From NCBI RefSeq assembly GCF_001884045.1, contig NZ_MACF01000070.1, positions 1-64,000 on the forward strand: a stretch of DNA of 64,000 nt, read 5' to 3'. This DNA comes from Bacillus mobilis (lineage in GTDB: Bacteria > Bacillota > Bacilli > Bacillales > Bacillaceae_G). Within the stretch, counting starts at the first letter, position 1; each line of letters opens with the position of its first letter. The notes under the pieces were generated by a model. It did not search any database. It saw only the letters and a program-made list of their open reading frames with translations, and was not told the origin of the DNA. Position numbers and translations under genes: made by a program. This document shows, piece after piece, positions 35,321 to 44,753 of this stretch.

Positions 35321-35406
35321 ACAATCACCTCCAAATGATTACACCCTTTACTAAATTATACATTATTACTTTTCTTTTATATGCCAACTGAAAAGATATT
35401 TACAAC

Positions 35407-35433
35407 AAAAAAGCTAGCAATGCTAGCTTTTTT
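35407..35433 (-). terminator. Terminator of the hom-thrC-thrB operon
   Basis: AAAAAAGCTAGC / GCTAGCTTTTTT perfect stem with a 3-base loop, overlapping the thrB stop codon. Confidence 0.93.
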
Positions 35434-36325
35434 ATAGCCCTATATGTTCTTCTTTATTTACAGTAATTCCTCTATGATCGATTTCTAGCTCGCACACATT
35501 CATAGACGTAAATACTCTCGCTAATTGCTCACCAATTTCTTGACGTTTATCATATGGCGTTAATATAAAAATGGATGGGCCTGCACCGCTAAGCGCTGTG
35601 CCGTATGCTCCAAATTCTTTTGCACATTTACGAATAGATGGTAATAACGGGACCAGTTCTAAACGAAATGGCTCGTGAAAATGATCTCTTTCCATCATTT
35701 CTCCTACAACTTCCCACTTCTTTTGACAAAACGCAGCTACTAATACGTTGCTGATTGCACTAGCCTTAACTGCTTCATGAAACGGAAACACATCTGGTAA
35801 TACAGATCGGCTTTCCTCCGTATTTAACTCTTCATTTGGAATAAGAGAGATTACACCTAATTCCTTACTTTCAATTCTTACAACCGAAACATTTTTTCCA
35901 TCCAGTGCTCCGATTACAGTTCCTCCTAATATAGAAGCAGCAACATTATCAGGATGTCCTTCAAAATTTGTAGCAATTTGAACTTTTTGATCAGTCGTTA
36001 AGTTCAAATTGCCTAGTTGATTCGCAAGTTCTATCCCAGCTACAATTGCTGACGCACTACTTCCTAGACCTCTTGTAAGTGGGATATTACTAGTAACTTC
36101 TATTATATGGGGTGATAAAGAAGGACTCACTTTACATGCCGTGCTAACGATTAAATTTTTATCGTCTGTCGGAATTGATTCTTCAAAGGAATGGATTACT
36201 TGCCATTTATCGGCTTTCTCTTTTACTACTACATCTAAATATAATGACAAAGCTATTCCCACTGAATCAAATCCAGGTCCAACATTCGCTGTACTAGCAG
36301 GAACTCGAATACTTAATGGTATCAC
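35432..36325 (-). CDS. thrB: Homoserine kinase
   Basis: 297 residues, a GHMP kinase. N-terminal [16 protein letters not shown]-like start ([18 protein letters not shown]), the ATP loop [17 protein letters not shown] (~83-99), and the C-terminal [14 protein letters not shown]. It phosphorylates L-homoserine to O-phosphohomoserine, the substrate of ThrC. Its ATG overlaps the thrC stop by 4 bases, and it ends at the operon terminator. Expression follows the hom leader (two T-boxes and a small ORF). Confidence 0.97.
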   Translation of the reverse strand: MIPLSIRVPASTANVGPGFDSVGIALSLYLDVVVKEKADKWQVIHSFEESIPTDDKNLIVSTACKVSPSLSPHIIEVTSNIPLTRGLGSSASAIVAGIELANQLGNLNLTTDQKVQIATNFEGHPDNVAASILGGTVIGALDGKNVSVVRIESKELGVISLIPNEELNTEESRSVLPDVFPFHEAVKASAISNVLVAAFCQKKWEVVGEMMERDHFHEPFRLELVPLLPSIRKCAKEFGAYGTALSGAGPSIFILTPYDKRQEIGEQLARVFTSMNVCELEIDHRGITVNKEEHIGL

Positions 36326-37380
36326 GACATAATCACCCCTTTAATATGCTCTTTAATTTGTTCTATATCATTTGAAACACTTGCAATATCTAATGTATTA
36401 GAAGAGATTGCGATATCAGGATCTTTCAACCCATTTCCAGTTAAAACCGCAACAACTGTCTCTCCTTTTTTGATTTTTCCAGATTGAACATGTTTAATAA
36501 CGCCGGCTAATGAAGCATTTGATCCCGGCTCAGCGAAAACCCCTTCTGTTTTTGCTAATAATCTATACGCATGTAATATTTCTTCATCTGATACCATATC
36601 TATTTCACCGTGAGATTGCTTAGCAGCCTCTACTGCATATGACCAACTCGCTGGGTTACCGATGCGAATCGCTGTTGCAATTGTTTCAGGTTCTTCAATG
36701 ACATGTCCTTTTACAATAGCAGCTGCTCCTTCCGCTTCAAACCCATGAATTCTTGGCTTCTTATAGCCTTTTTCTTTCTCATATTCACAGAAACCTTTCC
36801 AGTACGCTGTAATATTTCCAGCATTTCCAACAGGAATCGCTAAAACATCTGGTGCACTTTGCAACTGGTCACAAATTTCAAATGCTGCTGTTTTTTGCCC
36901 TTCAATTCGATAAGGATTCACTGAGTTTACTAATGTAATCGGCTCTTCAGCAGCAATATTTCTTACAGCCTTAAGTGCATCATCAAAATTTCCTTCTATT
37001 GAAATAATTTCAGCTCCATAGGCGACTGCTTGCGCTAATTTTCCATGAGCAATCTTTCCTTCAGGGATTACGATTATACATTTCATTCCAAGGCGTGCCG
37101 CGTATGCTGCGGCCGATGCCGAAGTATTACCTGTTGATGCACAAATAATTGCCTCCGAACCTTCTTCTTTCGCCTTCGCAACAGCCATTACCATACCACG
37201 ATCTTTAAAAGAACCTGTCGGATTCGCTCCTTCATACTTACCGTATAACTGAATTCCTAATTGTTTTGATATATTTAATAACGGAATAAGCGGTGTATTT
37301 CCTTCCATTAAGCTCACATCAGGTGTATTTTCATTCACCGGTAAATAAGAAGCATACTGTTTTAATAATCCTTTATACAT
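36322..37380 (-). CDS. thrC: Threonine synthase
   Basis: 352 residues from the ATG at 37380, with GGAGGAAA 6-8 bases upstream; six in-frame codons further up lack a site. PLP-dependent fold II enzyme with the Schiff-base lysine K59 in [10 protein letters not shown], the substrate loop [15 protein letters not shown], and the PLP-phosphate glycine loop [11 protein letters not shown]. It converts O-phosphohomoserine to threonine. It overlaps hom by 8 bases and thrB by 4, so translation of the three is coupled. Confidence 0.97.
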   Translation of the reverse strand: MYKGLLKQYASYLPVNENTPDVSLMEGNTPLIPLLNISKQLGIQLYGKYEGANPTGSFKDRGMVMAVAKAKEEGSEAIICASTGNTSASAAAYAARLGMKCIIVIPEGKIAHGKLAQAVAYGAEIISIEGNFDDALKAVRNIAAEEPITLVNSVNPYRIEGQKTAAFEICDQLQSAPDVLAIPVGNAGNITAYWKGFCEYEKEKGYKKPRIHGFEAEGAAAIVKGHVIEEPETIATAIRIGNPASWSYAVEAAKQSHGEIDMVSDEEILHAYRLLAKTEGVFAEPGSNASLAGVIKHVQSGKIKKGETVVAVLTGNGLKDPDIAISSNTLDIASVSNDIEQIKEHIKGVIMS

Positions 37381-38668
37381 ATTGTTTTTCCTCCTCAATA
37401 ATGTAATAACTGTTTATTTCACTTGCGACATCTTCTATCGCTCCTAGCACTCGTTCGAATTGATACTTTGAAGTTTGATGTGTCACAACAACGACTTCTG
37501 CAAGTTCACGATTTAAAGGTAATTGAATAACTTCTTTTAAACTTACAGAATAATTAACGAAACATTCTGTTATTTTTTGTAACATCCCAGGTTCATCTCG
37601 TAATGAAATACGTAAGAAATATTTCGAAACGACTTCTTCATCTCCTTGTAATTCATACGGTTCTGGTTCTTTTAACGCACTTTTATTTTTCGGAACTTGA
37701 TTCATACTTTTTACGATTGAAATAATATCACTTACTACAGCAGAACCAGTCGGTAACTTCCCAGCTCCAGGGCCGTAAAACATTACTTCTCCTACCGCTT
37801 GACCGTGAACATATACTGCATTAAATTCATTATTTACATTCGATAATGGATGATGTCTTGGTAAAAGTGTCGGTTCTACACTTAAATGAATGGCTGATCC
37901 TTGTTTCTCTGCTTTCCCAATTAATTTCATAGTAAATCCTAACTTTTCAGCCATTTGTAAATCTTCTTTTTCGACCTTTCGAATCCCTCTTACTTGCACA
38001 TCATCTAAAGAAACATTCATCGAAAAACCTAAGTTTGCAAGAATGGCTACCTTTCTCGCTGCATCTAGCCCATCTACATCCGCTGTTGGATCTGATTCTG
38101 CGAAACCTAATTTTTGTGCTTCTTGTAATGCCTCTTCATACGACCATCCATTTTGACTCATCTTTGTTAACATGTAATTTGTTGTGCCATTTACAATTCC
38201 CATTATTTTTTCAATTTGATCTGAAGCTAAACCGTCTGTTAAGCCTCTTAACACCGGAATACCGCCCGCTACACTTGCTTCATAACATAAATCACAATCA
38301 TTATCGTTCGCCAGTTGAAGAAGCTCTGCACCGTATACAGCCATTAAATCTTTATTTGCTGTTACGACATGCTTCTTATTTCGTAAAGCCTTAACAATGT
38401 GCTGCTTCGCTTCTTCAATTCCGCCCATTACCTCTACTACAATATCAATATTTGAATCATTTAGAACTTCATCGACATGACTTGTTACTACGATTCCATC
38501 AATACAAACATCACGTTCTTTTTCTAAGTCACGTACAACGACTGTCTTTACCTTCACTTCATACCCTGTATCAAGTGCAATTTTTTTATAATGTTCTTTC
38601 AAAATATGGACAACACCACTTCCGACCGTACCTAAGCCTAACACCCCAACATTAATAACGTTATTCAT
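37373..38668 (-). CDS. hom: Homoserine dehydrogenase
   Basis: 431 residues, the monofunctional enzyme with a C-terminal ACT domain. NAD(P)-binding [10 protein letters not shown] (~10-19), catalytic region [15 protein letters not shown] and [19 protein letters not shown], and the ACT domain from about residue 350 ([19 protein letters not shown]), a likely site of threonine feedback. It reduces aspartate semialdehyde to homoserine. AGGAGG lies 9 bases upstream of the ATG. It is the first structural gene behind two tandem threonine T-boxes and a 27-codon Thr-rich ORF that ends 22 bases before the start. Confidence 0.97.
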   Translation of the reverse strand: MNNVINVGVLGLGTVGSGVVHILKEHYKKIALDTGYEVKVKTVVVRDLEKERDVCIDGIVVTSHVDEVLNDSNIDIVVEVMGGIEEAKQHIVKALRNKKHVVTANKDLMAVYGAELLQLANDNDCDLCYEASVAGGIPVLRGLTDGLASDQIEKIMGIVNGTTNYMLTKMSQNGWSYEEALQEAQKLGFAESDPTADVDGLDAARKVAILANLGFSMNVSLDDVQVRGIRKVEKEDLQMAEKLGFTMKLIGKAEKQGSAIHLSVEPTLLPRHHPLSNVNNEFNAVYVHGQAVGEVMFYGPGAGKLPTGSAVVSDIISIVKSMNQVPKNKSALKEPEPYELQGDEEVVSKYFLRISLRDEPGMLQKITECFVNYSVSLKEVIQLPLNRELAEVVVVTHQTSKYQFERVLGAIEDVASEINSYYIIEEEKQYV

Positions 38669-38690
38669 CTTCTAATCTCCTCCTACAATT

Positions 38691-38774
38691 TTATTTTTTA
38701 TCTTTATCAATCACCTTGCTCTGCTTTTTAATCATGCAGGTGGTGGTTATTTCCGTACATACAAATCGTTTCAT
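38691..38774 (-). CDS. 27-residue upstream ORF with Ile-Thr-Thr-Thr (threonine leader-peptide-like)
   Basis: Found by reading the minus strand. ATG at 38774 has an excellent GGAGGTG 7 bases upstream, and the frame ends in TAA 22 bases before hom. It encodes MKRFVCTEITTTCMIKK and a basic/acidic tail (27 residues). Four Thr codons (ACG, then ACC three times in a row) fall within seven codons, recalling the thrL leader of enteric bacteria, and hom-thrCB lies directly behind. No strong terminator is visible between it and hom, so if it regulates it may act by translational coupling or ribosome stalling. It begins 27 bases after the proximal T-box terminator. Function is inference. Confidence 0.6.
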   Translation of the reverse strand: MKRFVCTEITTTCMIKKQSKVIDKDKK

Positions 38775-38800
38775 GTTACAGCACCTCCTTTCAAAGTAAT

Positions 38801-39061
38801 AAAAAAACACACTCATCCCTAGGAAAGGGACGAATGTGTTTTCGTGGTTCCACCCTTGTTCCAATCCAGACGTATTTCCTTCTAGATTGCTCAAGTTCAG
38901 ATAACGGCTGATTCCGTCAATAATTACTAGATTACTCGTTCACTATTGAAGTTCAAAGGTGGTAAAACCATTTCTCGTGTTAGGAAGCTCACACCCTTGG
39001 CTTCCCTCTCTGTAAACCGTAAAAATGATTTCATGTCCTTATCGTTACTTTTTCGTTCATG
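38801..39061 (-). ncRNA. Proximal threonine T-box riboswitch of the hom operon
   Basis: The minus strand carries the T-box sequence AGGGTGGAACCACG (within 38841-38860) followed by a terminator hairpin (ACACATTCGTCCC / GGGATGAGTGTGTTTTTTT) ending at 38801. Upstream are stem I elements (AGTAACGA loop-E-like start, GAGAGGGAAG, GTGTGAGCTTCC) and a specifier region TTTTACCACC with ACC (Thr). It should sense uncharged tRNA-Thr and permit read-through. It is almost identical to the copy at 39148-39409. Confidence 0.92.
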
Positions 39062-39147
39062 TTTATTTGTTAATTCATTATACTCGTATAAACAACAAAA
39101 TCAATACTATTTTTTAATTATTTTTAATTTTCAATCTTCATATCCAT

Positions 39148-39409
39148 AAAAAAACACACTCATCCCTAGGAAAGGGACGAATGTGTTTTCGTGGTTCCAC
39201 CCTTGTTCCAATCTAGACGTATTTCCTTCTAGATTGCTCAAGTTCAGATAACGGCTGATTCCGTCAATAATTACTAGATTACTCGTTCACTATTGAAGTT
39301 CAAAGGTGGTAAAATCATTTCTCGTGTTAGGAAGCTCACACCCTTGACTTCCCTCTCTGTAAACCGTAAAAATAATTTCGTGTCCTTATCGTTACTTTTT
39401 CGTTCATGT
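39148..39409 (-). ncRNA. Distal threonine T-box riboswitch of the hom operon
   Basis: A second complete T-box, offset 347 bases from the proximal copy and transcribed first. It has the same T-box motif AGGGTGGAACCACG, the same terminator hairpin, the same stem I and the specifier ACC. Only a few scattered differences from the proximal copy were seen across about 260 bases. Two terminators in series mean that two tRNA binding events are needed for full transcription of hom-thrC-thrB. Confidence 0.92.
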
Positions 39410-39531
39410 CTATTTGTTAACTTATTATAGTTATCAACTTTTCAAAAAGCAAGCCTATTTTTACTAACAATTTTCAAAATCATTTTTTATTGTATTTCAA
39501 AATAGTATTATGCAACTACCACTTGATTTAC

Positions 39532-39609
39532 CTATTTAGTTATTTCTCCAGTTTGTAAATCAACGATTCTTATATGAATATCCCATTCTAAAATGTGTAC
39601 ATATTCACC
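39532..39609 (-). pseudogene. Possible coding remnant upstream of the T-boxes
   Basis: A 25-codon open stretch on the minus strand, GEYVHILEWDIHIRIVDLQT then GEITK and a TAG stop, is protein-like in composition but is preceded by a stop codon and has no start codon. It may be the tail of a lost gene. Otherwise this 227-base gap shows only AT-rich promoter-like sequence for the hom leader. Confidence 0.25.
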
Positions 39610-39636
39610 TTACAAAACTATATCTATAAAGTTTTT

Positions 39637-40275
39637 TCAATACAATCTTTTCGTATAACTTTCTTCTAAAGAACGTGCAACATCTTCTTCAGAAGTATTT
39701 ACTTTCGCATGCTCCAGCAACATTTTTGCTGCTGAAGGTAACTCTTTTTTATGTAACCAAGATTCTGGATCCCACATCTTAGATCGGATAAAAGCTTTTG
39801 CGCAATGAATATAACACTCTTCTATTTCAACGACAATTCCAAGTAACGGATTGCGTCCATTCGCCTGCATTTCTTGCAATATCTCTTCGTCGTTTGTAAT
39901 ATACGCTCGGCCGTTTATTCGGAGCGTCTCCCCAAGTCCAGGAATAAAAAATAGTAACCCTACGTATGGATTTGAAATAATGTTCAAAATGGAATCTATA
40001 CGACGGTTACCTGGTCTTTCTGGAATGATAATTTTATTATTATTTAATACGTATACAAATCCAGGTGCGTCTCCTCTCGGTGAAGCATCACACTCTCCTA
40101 ATTTATTTGCAGTAGATAATACTAGAAAAGGAGATTTAGACAGGAAATCTACGCAATGGTGGTCTAATGATGAAATAACTTTCTTTAATGCTCGCTCACT
40201 TGGTTGCCCCAATATTTTCCGTAATTCTTCCTCTGTTGAAATAATCGATTTTATTTCCGTACGCTCTATCCCCAC
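39637..40275 (-). CDS. Pyridoxamine 5'-phosphate oxidase-like flavin protein (MSMEG_1061 type)
   Basis: 212 residues. The split-barrel FMN-binding fold is indicated by SPFLVLSTANKLGECDASPR, GDAPGFVYVLNNNKIIIPER, PGNRRIDSILNIISNPYVGL and LFFIPGLGETLRINGRA, then a C-terminal helix with CAKAFIRSKMWDPES. This matches the PPOX-class MSMEG_1061 family, whose substrates are unknown. It lies alone, facing away from the plus-strand NUDIX gene. Confidence 0.88.
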   Translation of the reverse strand: MGIERTEIKSIISTEEELRKILGQPSERALKKVISSLDHHCVDFLSKSPFLVLSTANKLGECDASPRGDAPGFVYVLNNNKIIIPERPGNRRIDSILNIISNPYVGLLFFIPGLGETLRINGRAYITNDEEILQEMQANGRNPLLGIVVEIEECYIHCAKAFIRSKMWDPESWLHKKELPSAAKMLLEHAKVNTSEEDVARSLEESYTKRLY

Positions 40276-40357
40276 TATTAACCGCTCCTTTTTTCTTTAT
40301 TTTCCCAAAATTCAATACAAATATTGTATAATAAAATTTGCAGAAAGGGGAATTAAA

Positions 40358-40966
40358 ATGACAGAGTGGTTAACAATATTTGATCCTGAAAGAAATACAC
40401 TTGGGAAGAAATTGCGTGATGAAGTGCATCGTGACGGTGATTGGCACGAAACATTTCATTGTTGGTTTGTAGAAAAAGATGATGAAGATATGTTCTTATA
40501 TTTCCAATTACGCTCTAAAAATAAAAAAGAAGCTCCGGGTATATGGGATATTACATCTGCCGGACATATTATGCATGATGAAGATGTACAAATTGGCGGT
40601 CTTCGTGAAATTGAAGAAGAGCTAGGGCTCTCCTTTCAAACCACTGACTTAACGTACAAAGGAATATTTAAAATAGATTATGAAATTTCAAACCTTACTG
40701 ATCGTGAGTTTTGTCATATGTATTTCCACAATGTCATCAATCCACTTCCATTCGCACCGGGTGAAGAAGTAGACGATGTGATGAAAGTACATGCAAATTC
40801 TTTTCTACAACTATTAAAAGGAGAGATTTCATCTTTAACGACTATTTCTGTTTTAAGCAATAAACCGATAACGATAACATTTGAAGATATTTATCCATAT
40901 GATCTTGCATACTATGAATTTGTTATAGAGCAAGGAAAAGACTTACTAGAAAATAATAGTTTATAA
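40358..40966 (+). CDS. NUDIX hydrolase (isopentenyl-isomerase-like subgroup)
   Basis: 202 residues from the ATG at 40358, preceded by GAAAGGGG; the frame stays open further upstream but only antisense to the neighbouring gene. The Nudix box is exact: GHIMHDEDVQIGGLREIEEE followed by LGL, matching GX5EX7REUXEEXGU. The N-terminus (WLTIFDPERNTLGKKLRDEV) followed by HRDGDWHETFHCWF is typical of the YfcD/IDI-like subgroup. Substrate unknown. A TATAAT at 40327-40332 is a likely -10. A terminator overlaps the stop. Confidence 0.9.
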   Translation: MTEWLTIFDPERNTLGKKLRDEVHRDGDWHETFHCWFVEKDDEDMFLYFQLRSKNKKEAPGIWDITSAGHIMHDEDVQIGGLREIEEELGLSFQTTDLTYKGIFKIDYEISNLTDREFCHMYFHNVINPLPFAPGEEVDDVMKVHANSFLQLLKGEISSLTTISVLSNKPITITFEDIYPYDLAYYEFVIEQGKDLLENNSL

Positions 40967-41009
40967 AGAATAGGCCTCCCATTTTAAAGTACTTGGGGAC
41001 CTATTCTTT
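40965..41009 (+). terminator. Terminator of the NUDIX gene
   Basis: AAAGAATAGG / CCTATTCTTT outer arms with a shorter inner C/G stem. It overlaps the stop codon and is followed by a T-rich stretch; it could also serve the convergent deacetylase. Confidence 0.75.
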
Positions 41010-41051
41010 ATAGTCGATGATTGACAATACCCGGCTGATTTAAATTCCAGT

Positions 41052-41879
41052 TTATTTTCTCTCTTTCGATGTTTGGAACATATTTGGCAGCGTTACAAAG
41101 CGTGCCCCTTTCGTTTTTAACTGAGGAATGATTTTGTCTAGTGCCTCTACAGATCCGTGCAAATGCCCACCTGGTGTTGAATGCTGAAGTATAACACTAC
41201 CCGGGAATGAATTACCTAACACATTATTTGTAATCGTATCAGCGCTTACGCCTTTCCAATCAACTGTATCAACACTCCACTGTACAATCATAAAGTTTTG
41301 CTCTGTCGCCCACTTCAATTGATTTTCAAGTATTTCACCGTACGGCGGACGAATAAACTTCGGTGCATAACCAGCTAAACGATTTAATATTTCTTCTGTT
41401 TTTATAATTTGATTACGGTACTCAGCATCATTTACTTTCGCTAAATTCGGATGGCTATACGTATGATTGCCAATTACATGCCCTTCATTCGCAATACGTT
41501 TTACTACATTCGGATACTTCTCTGCGTTTTCACCAAGCAAGAAAAAAGTTGCTTTTACATTATGTTGTTTTAACTTATCTAAAATTTTCGGCGTAAATTC
41601 TAAATCTGGTCCATCATCAAATGTAAGAGCGACTTCCGCTTTATTGTATGGTCCGGAAAATGCGTACGCATATTTTTCGACCCACGAAAATGGCGTCCAC
41701 GATCCACGCTCATATGCTTTCATTTGCACTTCATAGTTTTGAGGGATATATGCGTATGGCAATGAGCTTATATAGTCTCCATAATAAAATGAGTGATATG
41801 GCATATAGGCGTATGAAACATCTCGTTCTAATCCCAATTGATATGGGGCAAACATTTCTGACGAATAAAAATAATACAT
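41052..41879 (-). CDS. Polysaccharide (peptidoglycan GlcNAc) deacetylase
   Basis: 275 residues. No signal peptide; the N-terminal ~70 residues are unusually rich in Tyr, Phe and Pro (YAYMPYHSFYYGDYISSLPY). A complete CE4 NodB domain follows: ALTFDDGP, NHTYSHPNL, IRPPYGE, IVQWSVDTVDW and VILQHSTPG. I recognise it as very like B. cereus BC1960, a characterised peptidoglycan N-acetylglucosamine deacetylase; that link is from memory. It should act on cell wall or chitin-type oligomers and raise lysozyme resistance. It is a single gene with its own promoter region. Confidence 0.93.
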   Translation of the reverse strand: MYYFYSSEMFAPYQLGLERDVSYAYMPYHSFYYGDYISSLPYAYIPQNYEVQMKAYERGSWTPFSWVEKYAYAFSGPYNKAEVALTFDDGPDLEFTPKILDKLKQHNVKATFFLLGENAEKYPNVVKRIANEGHVIGNHTYSHPNLAKVNDAEYRNQIIKTEEILNRLAGYAPKFIRPPYGEILENQLKWATEQNFMIVQWSVDTVDWKGVSADTITNNVLGNSFPGSVILQHSTPGGHLHGSVEALDKIIPQLKTKGARFVTLPNMFQTSKERK

Positions 41880-41952
41880 AATAAAAACCTCCCTAAAATT
41901 TCATATGTGATTCCTCTGCACTTTGTTAGGGAAATTCCTATTCATGAACAAA

Positions 41953-41985
41953 AATAAGACTGTCCATAATTAGGACAGTCTTATT
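41953..41985 (-). terminator. Terminator of the aadK-like gene
   Basis: AATAAGACTGTCC / GGACAGTCTTATT perfect 13-bp stem with a 7-base loop, shortly after the stop at 41997. Confidence 0.88.
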
Positions 41986-41996
41986 GCTTTATATTA

Positions 41997-42869
41997 TTAA
42001 TAAATCGATGTACTATCTTTCGGCAAAGCTTTCACATGTTTTAAATAGCTCGTCACTCTGTCATCATCACCTTGCGGGTATTGATATCCATATGTGTTAG
42101 CAATTTCATTCGCTACTTCCCTAAATAATTTCCCCATGACAAAGAATGACTCCCATATGTATTCATATTCTGCATTCGAATAGGTACGTTTAAATTGCTC
42201 CCACATATCTTTTTCAATATATTGCTCGAAATGCTTCCCAAACTTTCCTGCATTACCTGTAAAGTCTGTTTTCATACCAATATGCCATTCTAGCATTACG
42301 GTGAACATATCTCGTAATGGACCATCGAGCATCCCTTTCGCATAAGAAAGTTCTTCTCTCCATAGTCCTTTCCCTACATTCGTACTACACCACCAAAATT
42401 CATTACAGCAATCTAAAAACTCTTTTGCTGTAGGCTTTGTTATTAAGTAATCTTTATCGCTTGCTGGTGGAAATTCATCCATACAATTATCTTTATCCAG
42501 AAGCAATTCACTTAAACTATCTTGTCCAACGAACTTATTTATCAAATCAAATGGAACGAGCGTTAAATCAATTCGATTTCCATCCATAAACTGCATTAAA
42601 TACGGAAATTTCCCGTCTTCGTCCGCTGGAATTAATGACATTTCTTCTGGCATTTGTACAATCATTATTTCTCCAAATCTATGAATCCAATTATGATTAG
42701 ACGTAAAAGATTGTATATCATGTACAACATACATAATATCATAGTCTTGAAAACAATCTCTTTTCACATTTGGATTTACACGTGATCCATTCATAATGAC
42801 AGCTCGAATTCTTTCATCCTCTTTTGCTGTATTTATAATTAAGTCTAACATTTCTTTTTCAGTTCTCAT
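41997..42869 (-). CDS. AadK/AadE-type aminoglycoside 6-adenylyltransferase
   Basis: 290 residues, close to the length of AadK of B. subtilis. It has the nucleotidyltransferase signature NGSRVNP followed by DYDIMYVV (metal Asp pair), and FMDGNRIDLTLVPF. The family transfers AMP from ATP to the 6-hydroxyl of streptomycin. The gene has chromosomal surroundings, no mobile-element context and base composition like its neighbours, so it is an intrinsic gene rather than an acquired resistance determinant. Whether it gives resistance in this strain is not shown. Confidence 0.88.
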   Translation of the reverse strand: MRTEKEMLDLIINTAKEDERIRAVIMNGSRVNPNVKRDCFQDYDIMYVVHDIQSFTSNHNWIHRFGEIMIVQMPEEMSLIPADEDGKFPYLMQFMDGNRIDLTLVPFDLINKFVGQDSLSELLLDKDNCMDEFPPASDKDYLITKPTAKEFLDCCNEFWWCSTNVGKGLWREELSYAKGMLDGPLRDMFTVMLEWHIGMKTDFTGNAGKFGKHFEQYIEKDMWEQFKRTYSNAEYEYIWESFFVMGKLFREVANEIANTYGYQYPQGDDDRVTSYLKHVKALPKDSTSIY

Positions 42870-43001
42870 CTATTCCTTACCTCCAATTTTTATATAAACT
42901 TATATTTCCAAGTATGTTGGAGGTCCACGAGATAGCTGCGTTGTACAAGATACATGTTATAATTTTTGAAATTTCTTTTTCATCCCATTTACCTCCTCAC
43001 A

Positions 43002-43673
43002 TCACTCTTTTACGACTGCCATTACAAAGCCATCGTATCCTTTACTTCCAACAGTTTGAAGCGCAGTAGCACTTACACGTGGCTCTGCAGCTATTAATTC
43101 ATAGAAGCGACGTATCCCTTGTACGCGAGGATCGTTACTCGTATTGTCAATAACTTTTCCTTCACGTACTACGTTATCACCAATAATTATAGTACCAGGG
43201 CGTGATAGTTTCAGTGCCCATTCAAAATAAGCAGGGTTATTTTGTTTATCAGCGTCTATGAAAATAAAATCAAATGGTTCATACTTCTCATTTTCTATTT
43301 GCTGTAAAGAATCTAAAGCTAATCCTGTTCTTACTTCAATTTTATCATTCAAATTGGCACGCTCAATATTGTTACGTGCAATTTCTGCATGTTTTTCATT
43401 TGCTTCCAATGTAACAACTCGTCCTCCAGATGGCAAGCCCCTTGCAAGCCATATCGTGCTATATCCGCCTAGAGTACCAATTTCCAAAATGTTTCGAGCT
43501 CTTTGAATTTGTACTAATAGTTGCAAAAACTTCCCTTGCGTTGGCGATACATCGTGTGCTGGCAAATTAGCTGCAGCGCTTACTTGAAGAACTTCTTCTA
43601 ATGTAGAATCTTTCGGTATTAATACATCACTCACATATTGATCAACAGCCGTCCATTTCTCAATTGTACTCAT
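43002..43673 (-). CDS. SAM-dependent O-methyltransferase (CCoAOMT/COMT-like)
   Basis: 223 residues. Rossmann-type methyltransferase: motif I ILEIGTLGGYSTIWLARGL (~62-80), acidic VVTLEANEKHAE for SAM ribose, FDFIFIDADKQNN (metal and catalytic Asp), and GTIIIGDNVVREG. It belongs to the class I family of divalent-metal catechol or caffeoyl-CoA-type O-methyltransferases. The natural acceptor in Bacillus is not known. It stands alone between AadK and SDR genes. Confidence 0.92.
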   Translation of the reverse strand: MSTIEKWTAVDQYVSDVLIPKDSTLEEVLQVSAAANLPAHDVSPTQGKFLQLLVQIQRARNILEIGTLGGYSTIWLARGLPSGGRVVTLEANEKHAEIARNNIERANLNDKIEVRTGLALDSLQQIENEKYEPFDFIFIDADKQNNPAYFEWALKLSRPGTIIIGDNVVREGKVIDNTSNDPRVQGIRRFYELIAAEPRVSATALQTVGSKGYDGFVMAVVKE

Positions 43674-43750
43674 GTAAATACCATCCCTTTCAATACTTTT
43701 CTACTACTCACATTTGATTATACCGAAAATTCTGTCTCCTAAACAAAAAT

Positions 43751-43796
43751 AAAGAAGGGACATCTACTCCATTACAGAATAAATATCCCTTCTTTT
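43751..43796 (-). terminator. Terminator of the SDR gene
   Basis: AAAGAAGGGA / TCCCTTCTTT arms with a 25-base loop that has weaker internal pairing. It lies after the SDR stop on the minus strand. Confidence 0.65.
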
Positions 43797-43813
43797 GTTT
43801 ATACATTTATCCC

Positions 43814-44533
43814 CTACGGATTAGTAGACCAAAGTCCTGCTGATTTAATAAATGTACGTTTATTTAATTTCAGCTGCGCTACGATAAATTCTGCAATATC
43901 TTCTGCTTGCATTACTTTATCTGGGTTTCCGTCAGTTAATCCTAAATCTACAGCCATATCAGTTGCTACTGTACTTGGAGTTAGAGCTGTTACACGAATG
44001 TTATGTTTGCGAACTTCCATCGCTAATGATTCTGTTAAGCCAAGAACACCAAATTTAGAAGCACTATATGCACTTGTTACAGGTGCACCTTTTTGTCCTG
44101 CTGTAGATGAAATGTTAATGATATCACCAGATTGTTGTTCAATCATGCTTGGTAAAGCTGCGCGAGTTGCATAGTATACACCCATTAAGTTTACTTGAAT
44201 GATTTTTTCCCAATCAGCAACGTCTAATTCTAAAAACTTACCGAACTTAGAAATACCAGCATTATTAATTAAAATATCGATAGATCCTAAACCGTTTTTT
44301 AATGTCTCAATCGCAGTCGTCACTTCTTCGTATGAAGAAACATCAGCAGTCGCAATAACAGCTTTTACGCCTTCTGCTTCTACTTCTTTCGCTACAGCTT
44401 TTAAGTTTTCTTCTGAACGAGCTAAAAGACCTACATTTACGCCCTCTTTCGCTAACGCGATCGCTACAGCGCGACCAATTCCTCTACCTGCTCCTGTAAT
44501 TAAAGCATTTTTACCTTGTAATAATTCTGCCAA
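43814..44533 (-). CDS. Short-chain dehydrogenase, 3-ketoacyl-ACP-reductase-like
   Basis: 239 residues from the TTG at 44533 ([20 protein letters not shown]), chosen because AAGGAG lies 8 bases upstream; a GTG three codons earlier is too close to that site. Classical SDR motifs: TGAGRGIG (cofactor), NNAG, catalytic Ser in NISSTAG, and YSASK. It is FabG-like in sequence but stands outside any fatty-acid operon, so it is probably an alternative reductase of unknown substrate using NADPH. Confidence 0.9.
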   Translation of the reverse strand: MAELLQGKNALITGAGRGIGRAVAIALAKEGVNVGLLARSEENLKAVAKEVEAEGVKAVIATADVSSYEEVTTAIETLKNGLGSIDILINNAGISKFGKFLELDVADWEKIIQVNLMGVYYATRAALPSMIEQQSGDIINISSTAGQKGAPVTSAYSASKFGVLGLTESLAMEVRKHNIRVTALTPSTVATDMAVDLGLTDGNPDKVMQAEDIAEFIVAQLKLNKRTFIKSAGLWSTNP

Positions 44534-44692
44534 GTATAACACTCCTTAATCATCTCAGTTATGTATTATATTAAAATTGTATCTGTGTTTATGTAAAAAG
44601 GCAATGATGCACTTTCATGTGCGTAGGTTACTTGTAGGTAACTATAGTAAATTACTATTAATTCATTACAATTTATCATTATTAATGCAAAA

Positions 44693-44724
44693 TAAAGACA
44701 CCCTCTTCATAAGAGAGTGTCTTC
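44693..44724 (-). terminator. Terminator after the second two-component system
   Basis: AAGACACCCTCTT / AAGAGAGTGTCTT stem with one mismatch and a short loop, about 30 bases after the kinase stop. Confidence 0.75.
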
Positions 44725-44753
44725 GTATAAAAAATATATCGCTTATCAATACA

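Noticed and set aside
38035-38394. 119-codon plus-strand frame inside hom
   Set aside because: Antisense shadow of hom; His/Leu-rich composition and no start signal.
39851-40357. Long N-terminal extension of the plus-strand NUDIX frame
   Set aside because: It is antisense to the PPOX-family gene, is rich in low-quality residues, and lacks a start signal. The ATG at 40358 has a clear ribosome site and the family N-terminus.
41997-42869. AadK-like gene as an acquired resistance island
   Set aside because: No mobile element, repeat or composition change around it; close homologues are intrinsic chromosomal genes in Bacillus.
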